From the NCBI GenBank assembly GCA_963693365.1, contig CAVNZM010000017.1, forward strand, positions 4,154,001-4,218,000: a stretch of DNA of 64,000 bases, read 5' to 3'. Positions 1-10,782 of this stretch are shown piece by piece. The position numbers and the translations under genes were made by a program. Numbering within the stretch: the stretch's first letter is position 1; each line of letters begins with the position of its first letter. The stretch is from Amoebidium appalachense (lineage: Eukaryota > Ichthyosporea). The notes beneath the pieces are model-generated. The model was not told where the DNA came from, made no database searches, and worked only from the letters and a program-made list of their open reading frames with translations.

Positions 1-478
1 CAACGCGAACGTTTCATGAATGACATAAAATCGACATTATGACGTCACATGTACACCGGCGCCGGGCAGCTGCAGCCCGGGCCGGCCAGCCGGCGGGCTA
101 CTGAGAAAAAAAGCAAAAAACGAACCCCCTTTTTTTATCCGAACTATTATTTTTGGGCTTGTTCAGTTTCACGTAAGCATTTGGAAAAAACGTGACAATA
201 GGTGTGACGTGGATAAGTCACCAAAACGTGAAGATTTCTTGCTTGGCAGGGCGAGCGTTTTCTTTATTGTAGCCTACTAGACATGCAATGTTTTCTTGTA
301 TGTGGTTGTCTGTAGCTTCAAATGATTATGCAACGAAGCTAAACTTTGGCATTTCAACCTAAACTCAGATACACACGGGTTGACAAGCTATACCGGTTTC
401 TCCTCACGTCATGTTGTGAACTCTAGCCTGCAGTATTAGTAGTGCCTTTCTTTTAGAAGTACAACACAAACCACCACC
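1..478 (+). promoter_or_regulatory. Upstream region of the first gene, with CRE-like site
   Basis: No credible ORF lies in this stretch. A TGACGTCA palindrome (CRE/ATF consensus) is at 40-47, followed by a GC-rich patch (56-100) and then A/T-rich sequence. The start codon at 479 has a favourable context (CCACCATG). Promoter function is inferred from position only. Confidence 0.4.
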
Positions 479-1768
479 ATGTCCTGGTACATCAGTTCGG
501 CCACTAGGCCGGAAGATACACACAATGTCACTGACCAAGCAAGTAGCCTTTGGGACTATTTCTTTGGAGATGATCAACAAAATAACAACTCTGTCCCTGC
601 TTCTGTCGGTGTGGGTGCTGCTATAATAGCAAACCAGCGGCGTAAATCAGCAACGGGAATACCCGTACCAGAAGAGGGTGTCCCTTACGCAAAAGTTAGA
701 ACCGCTGCTACAGCAACACCAACACAGCAAAAGGAGACGGAAAGATTAAAGAGTAGTGTGGAGCTTCTTTTCCCTACCAAAACTAACATGATGGAATCTC
801 GCGATATGGTCATGCAGCAAAATTCTTCGGCCGAAACAGAGGAGCAAGACCTGGCCCCGACACCGTACGTTTTCGAGACGAAGCCGCCGGCTACACTTAA
901 AAAAACAGCATCCAAAACCTTAAAGATCGAGACACAACATGAAGAAAAGCCGAAACCCAAACCGGCCAAGGTCGATACTCTAGTTACAAAAGCATCCACT
1001 GGAAGTTTAGCGAGTACACGGAGCGGCACGAGCATTAAATCCATGCCGGCGTTCGTCCCCACCCCTTCCTTCACCGTTCCACCCACCCACCCAAATCCAT
1101 CCTCTACGTCCCTCCAGCAAGAAAAACCGCCTGTTCCAGAGCCTGAATCCCTGTCTGTGTCCAACATGCAAACGAGCAGTCAGAAATCTCTTCCGTTGGT
1201 GAACAGTCAGCCCGAACCGGGGGCTCTTAGCCACCTGGCCCATTTGATGCCTAATCCTCTTGCGGGCACTGGGAGTTTGGATGATGTTTCCAAGAAGAAG
1301 GGTCGGAAACGGCCCACATCCCTTTCCATGCACTTCAACAATCCGTTCAGTCGCTCACGCTCGCCAGAAGCGACGCCCCGCGGCTCGGATAAGGAAAAAG
1401 AGAAGGAAAAGGAGCCCGATACGTTGGCACCAGAGGCGGCTGCGGTCGTAACATCAGGTGTGTTTTCACCCAATAATCGCAGCGTGCGTCGGGTTTTGAG
1501 CTTTGGCGGGCACTCGAAGAAAGACAGGGAGGAGGATGGGAAAGATTGTGATGTAGGTTTAGCTTCATCCCCACGGTCGATCACGCGGGTGAAGTCGGGG
1601 AGCGGGTTTTTCAAGACCCATAGCCTGTTTCACAAATCGAAGAGCAGCACTAATCTGGACGATTCCAAGAGCAAAAGTACGACGGCGTTGCCTGATGTTG
1701 GTGGGAAGGCGTTCCCTGCGCTGCTGCCAACACTTGAGAGCGTGGATTTGTTCGAGTTCAAGAAGTGA
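479..1768 (+). CDS. Uncharacterised disordered Ser/Pro/Lys-rich protein, 429 aa, single exon
   Basis: An uninterrupted 429-codon frame starts in a Kozak-like context (CCACCATGT) and ends at TGA 1766-1768. I recognise no family. The protein opens with a short ordered-looking segment (SSLWDYFFGDD, about residues 22-32) and is then low in complexity: basic/Pro-rich around 130-165, Ser/Thr/Pro-rich around 170-250, and a KKKGRKRP basic cluster near 270 that could act as a nuclear signal. KEKEKEKE follows near 310. Repeated R/K-x-x-S and S-P sites suggest a phosphorylated scaffold or regulator, which is inference only. The C-terminus (ESVDLFEFKK) is again ordered-looking. Codon use and frame length support a real gene; the reverse-frame ORFs over it are shadows. 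No AATAAA is seen just downstream. Confidence 0.7.
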   Translation: MSWYISSATRPEDTHNVTDQASSLWDYFFGDDQQNNNSVPASVGVGAAIIANQRRKSATGIPVPEEGVPYAKVRTAATATPTQQKETERLKSSVELLFPTKTNMMESRDMVMQQNSSAETEEQDLAPTPYVFETKPPATLKKTASKTLKIETQHEEKPKPKPAKVDTLVTKASTGSLASTRSGTSIKSMPAFVPTPSFTVPPTHPNPSSTSLQQEKPPVPEPESLSVSNMQTSSQKSLPLVNSQPEPGALSHLAHLMPNPLAGTGSLDDVSKKKGRKRPTSLSMHFNNPFSRSRSPEATPRGSDKEKEKEKEPDTLAPEAAAVVTSGVFSPNNRSVRRVLSFGGHSKKDREEDGKDCDVGLASSPRSITRVKSGSGFFKTHSLFHKSKSSTNLDDSKSKSTTALPDVGGKAFPALLPTLESVDLFEFKK

Positions 1769-2096
1769 TTCCAAGGTACAAGGGTGAGATGATGGGTAGT
1801 GTTTGTAGGTTGAGAACGTTGTGAGAAGGGAGGGGGAGAGGAGGAGGTGAAAGGGGAGGGGGGTTGTGTGTGGAGGGGGGGCGGAGCGGGGGGAGAGAGA
1901 GAGAGGAGAAGAAGGGGGTAGGCTTGCATGGGAAGGGGTTGGGTGTGGGTGGGTTTCTGGTTTTACTGCTGTGTTTTGGTTGTTGGGTTTTAAGGGACGG
2001 GGCTTCTTGTGTGCTGATTTTCATTTTCTCCTGGCATGCTCACTCCGCATTTTCTCACCCCTCTCAGTGTTGAATGTAGTCCGAATCATCCCTGCT

Positions 2097-2153
<57 letters not shown>

Positions 2154-2191
2154 CTCCTTGCCCCACGTCTCCCCATCAACACACACGCACG

Positions 2192-2265
<74 letters not shown>

Positions 2266-2294
2266 GATCTCTCTCCTTTTCTTCCCTCCCGCCT

Positions 2295-2340
<46 letters not shown>

Positions 2341-2909
2341 ACACCACCACAACCACGACCACTCTGGGCACCCTGTTGCTCATTCAATTTTTTACCCAAT
2401 CTCACTATCCTATTGAGCCCGCCCCCGGGCCAAAACCCACCCCACCCCACCCTTACACCCGAACCTCCCCCACCACTCAACCCCTTCCAGCACACAGAAG
2501 CACACACACACTCCCTTTCACTACAACCACCATCACAAAAAGAAAGACCCCCCCCCCCCCTCTCCCCCCTCCCCTCCCCTGCCCGACCCCGTCCGTCCTG
2601 CAAACCACAGCATACACAAACACGCTGCAACGCAGATTTGAGCACACACGCATACACAGAGCCACTTAGATCTAACATGCATACACACTCAACCCCCCTT
2701 CCGTTTTCCGATGTGCGTGGTCGGGGTGCATTACAAGCTATGCTTGTTTGATCCCGTCTTTACCCTCTCGCTTGCTTTAGGTTTCTGTATTTCATTGTGA
2801 CCTCCCCCCCCCCCCCCCCCCCCCCCCCCTCAAACCCTGTTACTCCACATGTACATAGATTACATAATCATAACATGCATTTACATGCCCGGGTAGACGT
2901 ATCCATGTG

Positions 2910-2981
<72 letters not shown>

Positions 2982-3796
2982 ACACACACATCATCGTCCC
3001 CCTCCCCCCATCCCGGGCCCCTGGCCCCCCCTCCCTCCCCCCGGCCCCGCCCCCTCCCCCCCCGACCCCACTCACGTATTTTTCCAATTTAAGGAGTCGC
3101 TCTCCGCTTTTGTTGCATTCTCCAGTGTTCGTTTTTGTGTGCTAATGTATATACTGCCCCGTCTTTTTTCCTTTTGTATGTCTGTGTGCTTGTTAATGTA
3201 CAAGGCATAAGCCCATAGCTCTGCACATGAATCATGTGAGCACGTGCTTGAAACCCCCTCCCCCCCCCCCCCCCCCCCCTCCCGTGCCCCCCTCCCCACC
3301 CTGCTTATTTGTCATACTTTTCGTGTGTGCTTTGCACAACTTGAATTGTGTTTTCAGTCGTGAATGTGTACCTGAACACAACCTGAGCACATCCCCCTCC
3401 CTCGCGTCTCGCACCTTCTCTTAACTCCTAAAAACATGCACGCAAGACCCAACGTAACGGAAACCTTTGGCATACACGCACTCACGTGCACACCTTGCAC
3501 AGGCACGGACGTGCACAAGCACGTACAGATGTGCATAGATACACTCACCTACACACATATGTCAACCCACACACACCCCCTGTGTGTGCTTTGCACCAAG
3601 ACTCACCGATCACACTGCTCTCTATTGGCACCCTTTCTACGGTCACTCGCTCCTTTCACGTTCCTGTGTTTGCGAAGGTCTGGATGCTTTTTCTTTTCTT
3701 GTTTTCGTCTCAGTGGGAGATTCTTACTGCTGTTCGATGCATAATGAGCTGGCACTCTTGTGCCCCCCTCCCCCCCCCCAAACACACACACACACG

Positions 3797-3843
<47 letters not shown>

Positions 3844-4144
3844 CTCCTTCCCATTTCCCAACCCCAGAAGAAACAAGGAAAGGGACATGCACACACCATT
3901 AACACAAACACGTGTGTACACACGCACGCACGCGCCCACACACACACGCACACACACCACACACACGCACACACACACACGCACACACACAGGCGCAGAC
4001 ACACACAGACTGGAACCGGGACTTCCGCCGGATGTTTGAATTGCAGAAACGAGGGACGAAAGATCCGAGCATTCATGAGCGCCACTTCCCTGTAGTTGAT
4101 TTTCTCTTTTTTCTTACCCTCTCTGTTTTGCGGGTATCCCTCTT

Positions 4145-4179
<35 letters not shown>

Positions 4180-4558
4180 TGTGTGTGTCGCCTGCTCCCA
4201 AACTGTACAGGTTGAATTGGTTAGGTGGCAAGTGATCTGAAAGGTTTTTTTTTGGATGTGATTTCATTAGAAAGAATGCAATACTGCACAAGTCATAGAT
4301 TGTTCATGTTATGCACCCCAGACAAAAAGAAATTATCATATCATTCATTCGCTGACACTTTAAACACAACACTAGTTATGTGCAAGTCAGGTTTCGCGGC
4401 CAACACTGCATCATGTGCATATCGGTGGTTTTATATCTCTGTTGGTTCACGCATATTTTCAATATTGCAGGCATGCAGGTTGGGGATGTGTGTGTGTGTG
4501 TGTGTGTGTGACACGTGTGTGTGTGTGTGTGTGTATGTGACACGTGTGTGTGTGTGTG

Positions 4559-4593
<35 letters not shown>

Positions 4594-4632
4594 TGGTGGT
4601 GGTGGTGGTTTTTTTTTTTTTTTTTTTTTTGT

Positions 4633-4678
<46 letters not shown>

Positions 4679-5164
4679 AAGCCTCGCTCGCAGTATCATC
4701 GTGACGGACTTGTTGTTGTTTCTTGGTAGGTTCGGGGTTGTGTTTGTGTGTGGTGTTTGGTTGAACTTGGTGAAACCATGATGCATACATTTTAAACAAG
4801 GAGGGAGTTCAATGGTAGGAGTAGTCGACTCAGGGGACGGATTATTAAAATTAAAATATTATCTCAGGGTTGCATTTGGTTGATAGATTTTAAAACAATA
4901 TAATTTGTCGTCGTTTGTCAGAGGGCCCCTCTCGATTGGGAGTTGTTGAACATACTGTAATGCTAGCTAGCACACATCTATATCCCTACATTTTGTAGAC
5001 CTTTTGAGCTGGAACGTTCCTGGCGAGTTTTTTAATAGGCGATAAAGTGATTCAGTATTGATTATTTATATCGACAGTACTAGTATACGTAAATGGTTCT
5101 GTAGTACACCCTCCCCTCCCCTCCCCCCCCCCCCCTCCCCCCCGCTGCCTCCCTTCCCCCAACA

Positions 5165-5226
<62 letters not shown>

Positions 5227-5649
5227 GCACACGTGCACACACAGAGAGAGATAGGGAGGGCAGGGAGGGGGGGCAGGGAGGGGGGGCGGGGGGGGGGGGG
5301 GGGGAGAGGGGAGGGATGAAACAAGAGGCCGGGAGGCAGAAAAACGTATGCAGTGCACAGCTATGTATACATGTACACATGTACACCCGTGTACACGTGG
5401 TGCTGAATATGAGGCCTTGGTACATACACCCGTGCATGCACAGACACACACATACACGACACATGTGTATACGTACACGTGCACACACACACACACGTGC
5501 ACACACGTGTTCGTATACACACGTAGACAAATGTATCATAGGACATGAACACAAATCATTGGGCTTGCACCATGCCAAGGCCGTGGCCTACGCTTTGTGC
5601 CCTAATTTCTTATTTTTTATTTTTATTGTTTTTGTAGGTAGTCAGTCTA
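1769..5649. repeat. Microsatellite-rich spacer
   Basis: Apart from one exon-like ORF (4009-4091), this is simple sequence. Poly-C is at 2098-2152, 2297-2326, 2803-2829 and 3257-3279; (CA)n at 2195-2264, 2911-2979, 3798-3841 and 5165-5222; (GT)n at 4167-4188 and 4486-4592, with a T-run/G-run at 4608-4676; a G-rich block lies at 5263-5310. Around 5340-5530 are many ACGT/GTAC palindromes in alternating purine-pyrimidine sequence. The long His/Thr, Pro or Gly ORFs here are translations of repeats. Confidence 0.85.
4009..4091 (+). other. Orphan exon-like ORF
   Basis: A (CA)n tract ending in CAG (4006-4008) is followed by 83 nt of complex sequence encoding 27 codons (WNRDFRRMFELQKRG...HFP), then a GTAGTT donor-like site. 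Exon phase would be 1 in, 0 out. The amino-acid composition looks coding, unlike its neighbours, but I do not recognise the protein and find no partner exons. It may belong to a gene interrupted by the retrotransposon at 5650, or be a chance ORF. Confidence 0.25.
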
Positions 5650-5925
5650 TGTACGTTTCATATGCGCAGCAGATGAAAGATGTTTCACGGATCACTTCGG
5701 GCGCAGGCAGCCGGGCGGCCCATGACGTCACGGGCCGCGGCGCCAGGCGCAGCCGCAGCGGCGGCTGACATCGGTCTGGCGCAGCGCCTGACGTCAGGCG
5801 CCACCAGCGCCGGTATTTCCGGCGCAGCACACTGCAGATGCAGGCCACCTTCGTTTTCGCCGTGTGCTGCACGTACGGTTTTTGTTAGCACGATTGCGTT
5901 TTCGGTGGCTAGCACACGGCGGCTC
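5650..5925 (+). repeat. Ngaro split repeat A1 with CRE-like palindromes
   Basis: This 276-bp 5' terminal repeat is identical by eye to A2. It holds TGACGTCA-type sites (ATGACGTCAC near 5722) and an 18-bp perfect palindrome at 5784-5801 centred on GACGTC, followed by a GCGCCGG/CCGGCGC hairpin. As the 5' terminal repeat it should contain the element's promoter (inference). Confidence 0.85.
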
Positions 5926-5929
5926 AAGT

Positions 5930-6002
5930 ATGGAAGTAGACCCAACAGACAATGGCCCTGCAGCACAGGCAGGGCAGGAGGCGCGCCCTCCTGTGCAGGA
6001 CG

Positions 6003-6047
<45 letters not shown>

Positions 6048-7108
6048 TTGCCCTGACCCCTGAGCTGGCAGCGACCATTCGCATGTTTGCTTCTGAGGTG
6101 GCCAACGCGACCCGTCAGGCCCTGCAGGCCAGCCCGGCCCCCCCTTCCCAGCAAGATCTTCTCCTGCGCGCCTTCCCCCACCTCGTCAACCTTGGCGGGG
6201 GCGGAACCGGTAGGAACCCCCCTGTCACGGGGCCCCCTGCCGCTGCGGCGGGGGCCGTGGATGCTGTAGAGCAACCCCCCGGCAACGCCAACAAGCGCCC
6301 CCGTGAGGAGGACCCTCAGGGCGGCGACATGCACCAGCTGCCTCCGCCGCCCAATGCCCTGCAACTGGCCGTTTGGGGGGCCAGCCAGCGCAGCCAGTCG
6401 AACCCACCCTGCCCCCACCTGTCCCCGGAGGTCCGGGGGGCTGCCATCTTCGAGCCTATGCAGCATTTCGCTTTACTCGACCTGCTGCCGCCCACGGGCT
6501 CTTCTGTCCACACGCAGCGCCAGCCGGTTTCCCTGCCTGGCCTGCCTGCTGGCACGGTTGTGCTGCAGACGCCTGGCACCCAGCGCCAGCCCGCCCTGTG
6601 CCCGGACCTGCAGACCTACCTGCGCTGCATCTTGCAGCTGCTACGCCTACGCATCAACGCCGACGCCCCCGTCACGGCCCTGCTGGCCCACGCCGAGTTT
6701 GTGGCCACTGAGTTGGCACCCGAGTACCAGTGGGCTGCCATCATGCGCTGGGAGGATGCACACCGCCGGTCGTGCGCTGCCTCTGGCCGCCCACTCGACG
6801 CACCCGACGCTGTGCAGCTGGCCGTGTCCCTGTCTGGTGCCCGCCTGCACCAGGCACCCACCGCTCCCCGCACACCCCGGCAGCCTGCCTCTGGGGGGGC
6901 CACAGCCAGCCCTCGCGCCAGCCCGGCCCCTGCTGCGGATGAGATATGCCGGGGCTTCAACACGGCCAAGGGCTGCACCAGGAAGGGACCCAACCCTTGC
7001 CGCTACAAGCACGCCTGCCTGAAGTGCGGCTCAGCGGCGCACGGCGCACACGCCTGCCCTCCCAACCCAGCCAACGGGGCGGGGGAAGGGGGGGCCAACC
7101 CGGCTTAG
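5930..7108 (+). CDS. Ngaro-like gag protein with CCCH and CCHC zinc motifs, 392 aa
   Basis: This is the nucleic-acid-binding/capsid-like first ORF of the retrotransposon. It starts at ATG 5930, just after repeat A1, and stops at TAG 7106-7108. About 14 consecutive glutamines, encoded by a CAG run, lie near residues 26-39, followed by Pro/Ala-rich sequence. The C-terminus carries a C-x8-C-x7-C-x3-H motif and directly after it a C-x2-C-x4-H-x4-C knuckle, a pairing seen in Gag proteins of DIRS-order elements. RT follows in the -1 frame, which is open from 6946, so the two frames overlap and a programmed -1 shift is possible. Start choice: first ATG after A1, in frame with the whole conserved region. 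Confidence 0.8.
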
Positions 7109-8067
7109 GGGGCCCAGCCCCCTTTCGGGCAGGGGCTGACGTCAGCGCTGGGCCTGCCCTCTCCGTTGCCCTGCGGGGCCCATGGTCACCCCCCCCAGCG
7201 GCATCACCACAGACAGTATCTGTCCCCAACTTCCGCCGTTTGTTTGAGTTGTTTCCGCACCCCGACAGTGCGTTTCAGCAGGCTCTGCTCCGCGACTTAG
7301 AGCCCATGGGCTTCTCGGTCGGTTACTTCGGCGAGCGGGTCACCCGGGTGGGCCGAAACCACCCGTCCGCGCTGGCGGCCCGTGAGCAGCTTGCAGCCGA
7401 CATTGCGAAGGAAGTGGCATGCGGCCACATCCTGGGCCCCTTCACCCGCGACGAGATGGTGGCCCTTTATCCTTATTTTGTATCCTCGCCCCTCGGGGCA
7501 GTTCCCAAAAAGGGCGGCACGGGCGTCCGCCGCATCCACGACCTTTCCTTCCCGCGTGGCTCCAGTATCAACGATGGGGTCGATTACCCGGATCAGCTGG
7601 AGTACATCACCATCCGCACGGTGATGCAAACAGTAGCTCGGCTCGGCCAGGGCTGCTTCCTCGGGGCATACGACGTGAAGGGTGCCTTTCGTCACGGCCC
7701 GGTGCACCCAGACGACCAGCCACTGCTGTCGTTCCAGCTGCTAGGCGCGTTCTATGTGGAGACCCGCCTACCGTTTGGCTTGCGGTCCAGCCCAGCGTTC
7801 TGGGAACGCATAGCTCAGGCCCTGCAGCACTTCGCCCACGCCCTCAACGCCACAGAGACACAGCATTTTGTGGACGACTTCTTTTTCGGCGGCCGTACGC
7901 TGCAAGAGTGCGCCTTCAACATGCTGGTGTTTCGGTGGGTGTGCTCGAAGGTGGGTGTTACGCTTGCCGACGACAAAGTGCAGCTGCCCTCACACTCACG
8001 CTCATCTACTTTGGGCTCGAGTGGGACACTCTGCGCATGGAGGCCCGCTTACCTGCCGTCAAGCTGA
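6946..8067 (+). CDS. Ngaro-like reverse transcriptase domain (pol, first part)
   Basis: The frame is open over this span; the recognisable RT lies at about 7200-7990. Visible motifs in order are the fingers region SPLGAVPKK with RRIHDLSFP, the first catalytic aspartate in GAYDVKGAFRHG, LPFGLRSSPAFW, and the YxDD-equivalent FVDDFFFG. The enzyme would copy the element's RNA into DNA. After DDKVQLP (about 7990) homology jumps to the frame encoding the RNase H. A 2-bp excess in the CTCACACTCACGCTC stretch (about 7990-8004) explains the break and probably disables pol, unless it is recoded. No ATG is needed if RT is made by frameshift from gag. Confidence 0.8.
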   Translation: MPGLQHGQGLHQEGTQPLPLQARLPEVRLSGARRTRLPSQPSQRGGGRGGQPGLGGPAPFRAGADVSAGPALSVALRGPWSPPPAASPQTVSVPNFRRLFELFPHPDSAFQQALLRDLEPMGFSVGYFGERVTRVGRNHPSALAAREQLAADIAKEVACGHILGPFTRDEMVALYPYFVSSPLGAVPKKGGTGVRRIHDLSFPRGSSINDGVDYPDQLEYITIRTVMQTVARLGQGCFLGAYDVKGAFRHGPVHPDDQPLLSFQLLGAFYVETRLPFGLRSSPAFWERIAQALQHFAHALNATETQHFVDDFFFGGRTLQECAFNMLVFRWVCSKVGVTLADDKVQLPSHSRSSTLGSSGTLCAWRPAYLPSS

Positions 8068-8831
8068 CCGAGCTCCGGGCCCTGCTAGCCGATTGGCGGG
8101 GTCGCACCAAGGCCACTGTTCGAGACCTACGGTCCCTGTGCGGCAAGCTCATGTGGTGTGCTCAGGTTGTGGCGCTGGTGCGTGCCCGTGCCTTTCTTCA
8201 ACGCTTGCTTCATCTGCTGGCGGAGGCTGAGAGGGCCGGCCTAGGGCCCCACCACCACATCCGTGTCTGCGCCGACGCACGAGCCGACGTTGTGCTGTGG
8301 TCGGAGTTCCTCCCCGAGTGGAACGGCATACGTGTGCTTACCCCCCCCGTGCATCACATGTTCACCACAGATGCGGCCGGCAGCATAGGATGCGGTGGCT
8401 ACTGGGGTCAAGCGTGGTTTCACCTAGCATGGACGGACCATTGGCGCACGGTCATTGCTGGCGGAGATGTGTGGGCTTCCGTGCTGTTTGAGCTGGCTGG
8501 CATTGCCGTGGCCCTGGCCTGTTGGGGTCCCAGCTGTCGCAACAGCCACATACGCGTGCTCACCGATAACGACGGTGCAGTATCTACGATCGCGTCCCGT
8601 CACTCCCCCGTCCCTGCCATTGCCCGGGTGCTGCGTCTCATCACGCTGATGGAAATGCGCTACACGGTGCTGGTCTCGGCCAAGCACATCCCTGGCGTGG
8701 AAAACTCGATTGCGGATGCCATCTCGCGAGCACAGTGGGCCACTTTCGACCGGCTGCACCCGTGGCACGCACCAGTCCCAACACCCGTGCCTGAGTGGCT
8801 AGCGGGGTGGTTTGCTGCCCCTCTCTCGTGA
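8004..8831 (+). CDS. Ngaro-like RNase H domain (pol, second part)
   Basis: This continues pol in the next frame (IYFGLEWDT onward), through the RT thumb/connection, into an RNase H fold. The acidic residues are visible in order: Asp in FTTDAAGSIGCGG, Glu in LFELAGIAVALACW, Asp in VLTDNDGAVSTIA, Asp in ENSIADAISRAQW. The role is removal of template RNA during replication. The frame ends at TGA 8829-8831. It is separated from the RT by the small frame disruption near 7995; together they are the length of a normal DIRS-order RT-RH. Confidence 0.75.
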   Translation: MYFGLEWDTLRMEARLPAVKLTELRALLADWRGRTKATVRDLRSLCGKLMWCAQVVALVRARAFLQRLLHLLAEAERAGLGPHHHIRVCADARADVVLWSEFLPEWNGIRVLTPPVHHMFTTDAAGSIGCGGYWGQAWFHLAWTDHWRTVIAGGDVWASVLFELAGIAVALACWGPSCRNSHIRVLTDNDGAVSTIASRHSPVPAIARVLRLITLMEMRYTVLVSAKHIPGVENSIADAISRAQWATFDRLHPWHAPVPTPVPEWLAGWFAAPLS

Positions 8832-9122
8832 TGGGGCTGGGCCGAGCCCCCTCCCCTGTTCCTTTGCCTTCGTATTGGGCTTGGCGTGTGGGCTGTGGGG
8901 GGCACCGACACCCCCCCTTCCCCCCTTCCCACTTTGTATATCGCACGAGTCATGTTCTGCAGTGGCGGCCGGGGCCGGCCCCCCCCCACTACACGAATTC
9001 GCTCAGATTCCCTCACTCACCCGGTGGAGTGTTTGGGACAATGTAGTACGGTCTTACGGTGTACACACGGTGTGCCTCTTTGTTCTGTGCTGGCCCGCAG
9101 TGCCAACTGCTTGTGGCGTGTC

Positions 9123-9156
<34 letters not shown>

Positions 9157-9521
9157 TTCCCCTCCCCCAACCCCCCCAGCCCCACCCTGCCACCCCTCCA
9201 CCCGCCCCTTCGATCGTGCATGCTTAACCTCGGTGTTACACACACATGCTCATACACACCCACTACACTAGCGCACACACACGCACGCCTACACCGCGGC
9301 TTGTGCGCGCATACCCCCCCCCCCTCCCCTTCCCCCGCCCTCCCTGCCAGCGCTGCATGCATCCTCTGCCCTTTAGCTACGCCCCCCCCCCCCCCTCCCC
9401 CCCCTTGTTTGCCTGCCTGTGCACCCGCTTGCCTGCCACCCACCCCGCTCGTTGCCTTTACCCCCCCCCCCCCCCCCCCTGGGACTCTAGGCATGATGCT
9501 CACACAGCTCTGTCCCTGCAG
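8832..9521 (+). other. RNase H-YR spacer, possible intron
   Basis: There is no supported ORF in these 690 bp. Poly-C tracts occur at 9126-9152, 9383-9400 and 9462-9479. It ends in CTGTCCCTGCAG (to 9521), a good 3' splice site just before the recombinase frame, so the recombinase may be expressed by splicing. The donor is not identified. Confidence 0.4.
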
Positions 9522-9526
9522 GTGGC

Positions 9527-10639
9527 TTGCTCCCCTTTGGTGGCGACCATGGTAGGCTTGCCCAGTGGTTCACCCCCGAGGTTTTGGCCCGTGTCCCGGA
9601 GGTGGCCCGCACCATCACTCGGCTGTCAGTGGGCGACAGCACGGAGTCCTCCTACTCGTCCTACCAGCGCCAGTTTATCGACTTCATCTACGCAATGGAC
9701 TGCCGCAATCCTGATGGTGGCTACCTGCCAGCCTGCCCAGCCCAAGTGCAGCTGTTCCTTGCCTGGTGCGCCATGCGTGCGGTGCAAGCCCGGACCATGC
9801 CCAGCATCGTCTCCGCCGTCAACAGCCTGCACCGCAGCTTGGGCATGGCACCACCAGCGGGCTCCGGCCAGCAGAGCCTTCAGTGGTTTATCCGCGGGGC
9901 TGGCCGCTTCCTGCTGCTGGAAGGCAGCCACCGGCCCAAACGAGTGCTCGAGCCCCTCCTCCCAGCCGACCTCCGCGCCCTCCTCCCAGTCATCCAACCG
10001 GGCTCTTCATTGGAGGCCCTGCGTCTGTGGGCTGCCCTGCTGCTTGGCAGCTCGTGCCTCCTGCGCTCGGGCGAGTTCACGTCCAAATCTGCGGCCAAGT
10101 TCAACCCCCTCCTTCACGCCAAGCGTCGCAACGTCCAGCTCCTATGGCAGGATGGCCGCCTGATTGGGGCAACAGTCTTCCTGCCGACATCTAAGACCGA
10201 CCCCACGGGCAAGGGTGTTACCATCCGGGTGCCCGCCTTCCCGGAGGAGCCTTCCTTCTGCCCAGCAGCCAATCTAGCCCTCTTCCTGGGGGTCTCGTCA
10301 ACCAGGGCAGGCATCCACCCAGATGCACCCCTGTTCAGCGTCGACGGCAGCCCTTACCTCAAGAGCACCTTCATCGCCGGTTTCCGCACAGCTCTACACC
10401 AAGCGGGCTACGACCCCGACCGGTACGCCGGCCACAGCCTGCGCATAGGGGGGGCCACTGCAGCTGAGAGAGCGGGCCTACCTGACGCCACCATCAAAGC
10501 CCTTGGCCGCTGGGCATCAGACGCATTCATGGTCTACATCCGGCTGCCCCACCGCGACGTGCAAGCCTCCATTGCCACCGTCTGGTCACACCAGGGCCTC
10601 GCCACGGGACCTTGGGGCGGACCCCCTACATCGCAGTAG
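9527..10639 (+). CDS. Ngaro-like tyrosine recombinase
   Basis: The recombinase catalyses integration of the replicated circular DNA by site-specific strand exchange. About 370 codons are open, with stop TAG 10637-10639. The catalytic set is visible: Arg in LLRSGEF (about residue 180), a Lys in TSKTDPTGKG, H-x-x-R in GHSLRIGGATAAER, Trp in LGRWASD and the nucleophilic Tyr in FMVYIRLP. The N-terminal half (SSYQRQFIDF and following) resembles the SAM-like core-binding domain. The first in-frame ATG is internal; the frame opens just after a CTGCAG acceptor, so translation probably depends on splicing from upstream or on a non-AUG start. The catalytic residues are all intact. Confidence 0.85.
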   Translation: MLPFGGDHGRLAQWFTPEVLARVPEVARTITRLSVGDSTESSYSSYQRQFIDFIYAMDCRNPDGGYLPACPAQVQLFLAWCAMRAVQARTMPSIVSAVNSLHRSLGMAPPAGSGQQSLQWFIRGAGRFLLLEGSHRPKRVLEPLLPADLRALLPVIQPGSSLEALRLWAALLLGSSCLLRSGEFTSKSAAKFNPLLHAKRRNVQLLWQDGRLIGATVFLPTSKTDPTGKGVTIRVPAFPEEPSFCPAANLALFLGVSSTRAGIHPDAPLFSVDGSPYLKSTFIAGFRTALHQAGYDPDRYAGHSLRIGGATAAERAGLPDATIKALGRWASDAFMVYIRLPHRDVQASIATVWSHQGLATGPWGGPPTSQ

Positions 10640-10649
10640 GGGGGCCTTG

Positions 10650-10782
10650 TGGTGCGGGGGGGGCTCATGGCATGGACCCCCCCTGGCGGCCCCCGCCTCG
10701 GCCAGCCCCTTGGGTGCAGGCACGACGGCCTGCACTCCACGGACACGGGGGGCATGAGGCAAGCACGAGTGAGTGATGTGAA
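10650..10782 (+). repeat. Ngaro split repeat B1
   Basis: This 133-bp segment between the YR stop and A2 recurs after A2 as B2, where it is interrupted by the P-type element. B1 supplies the empty-site sequence proving the exact insertion point, and differs from B2 by one G in a homopolymer. Confidence 0.85.

Noticed and set aside
2021-2751. Long His/Thr-, Pro-, Gly- or Cys/Val-rich ORFs here and across the window
   Set aside because: They are translations of (CA)n, poly-C or poly-G tracts in several frames at once, with no complex sequence.
6316-6711. ORFs in other frames over the gag/RT region
   Set aside because: GC-rich shadow frames of the retrotransposon genes, whose motifs lie in the frames reported.
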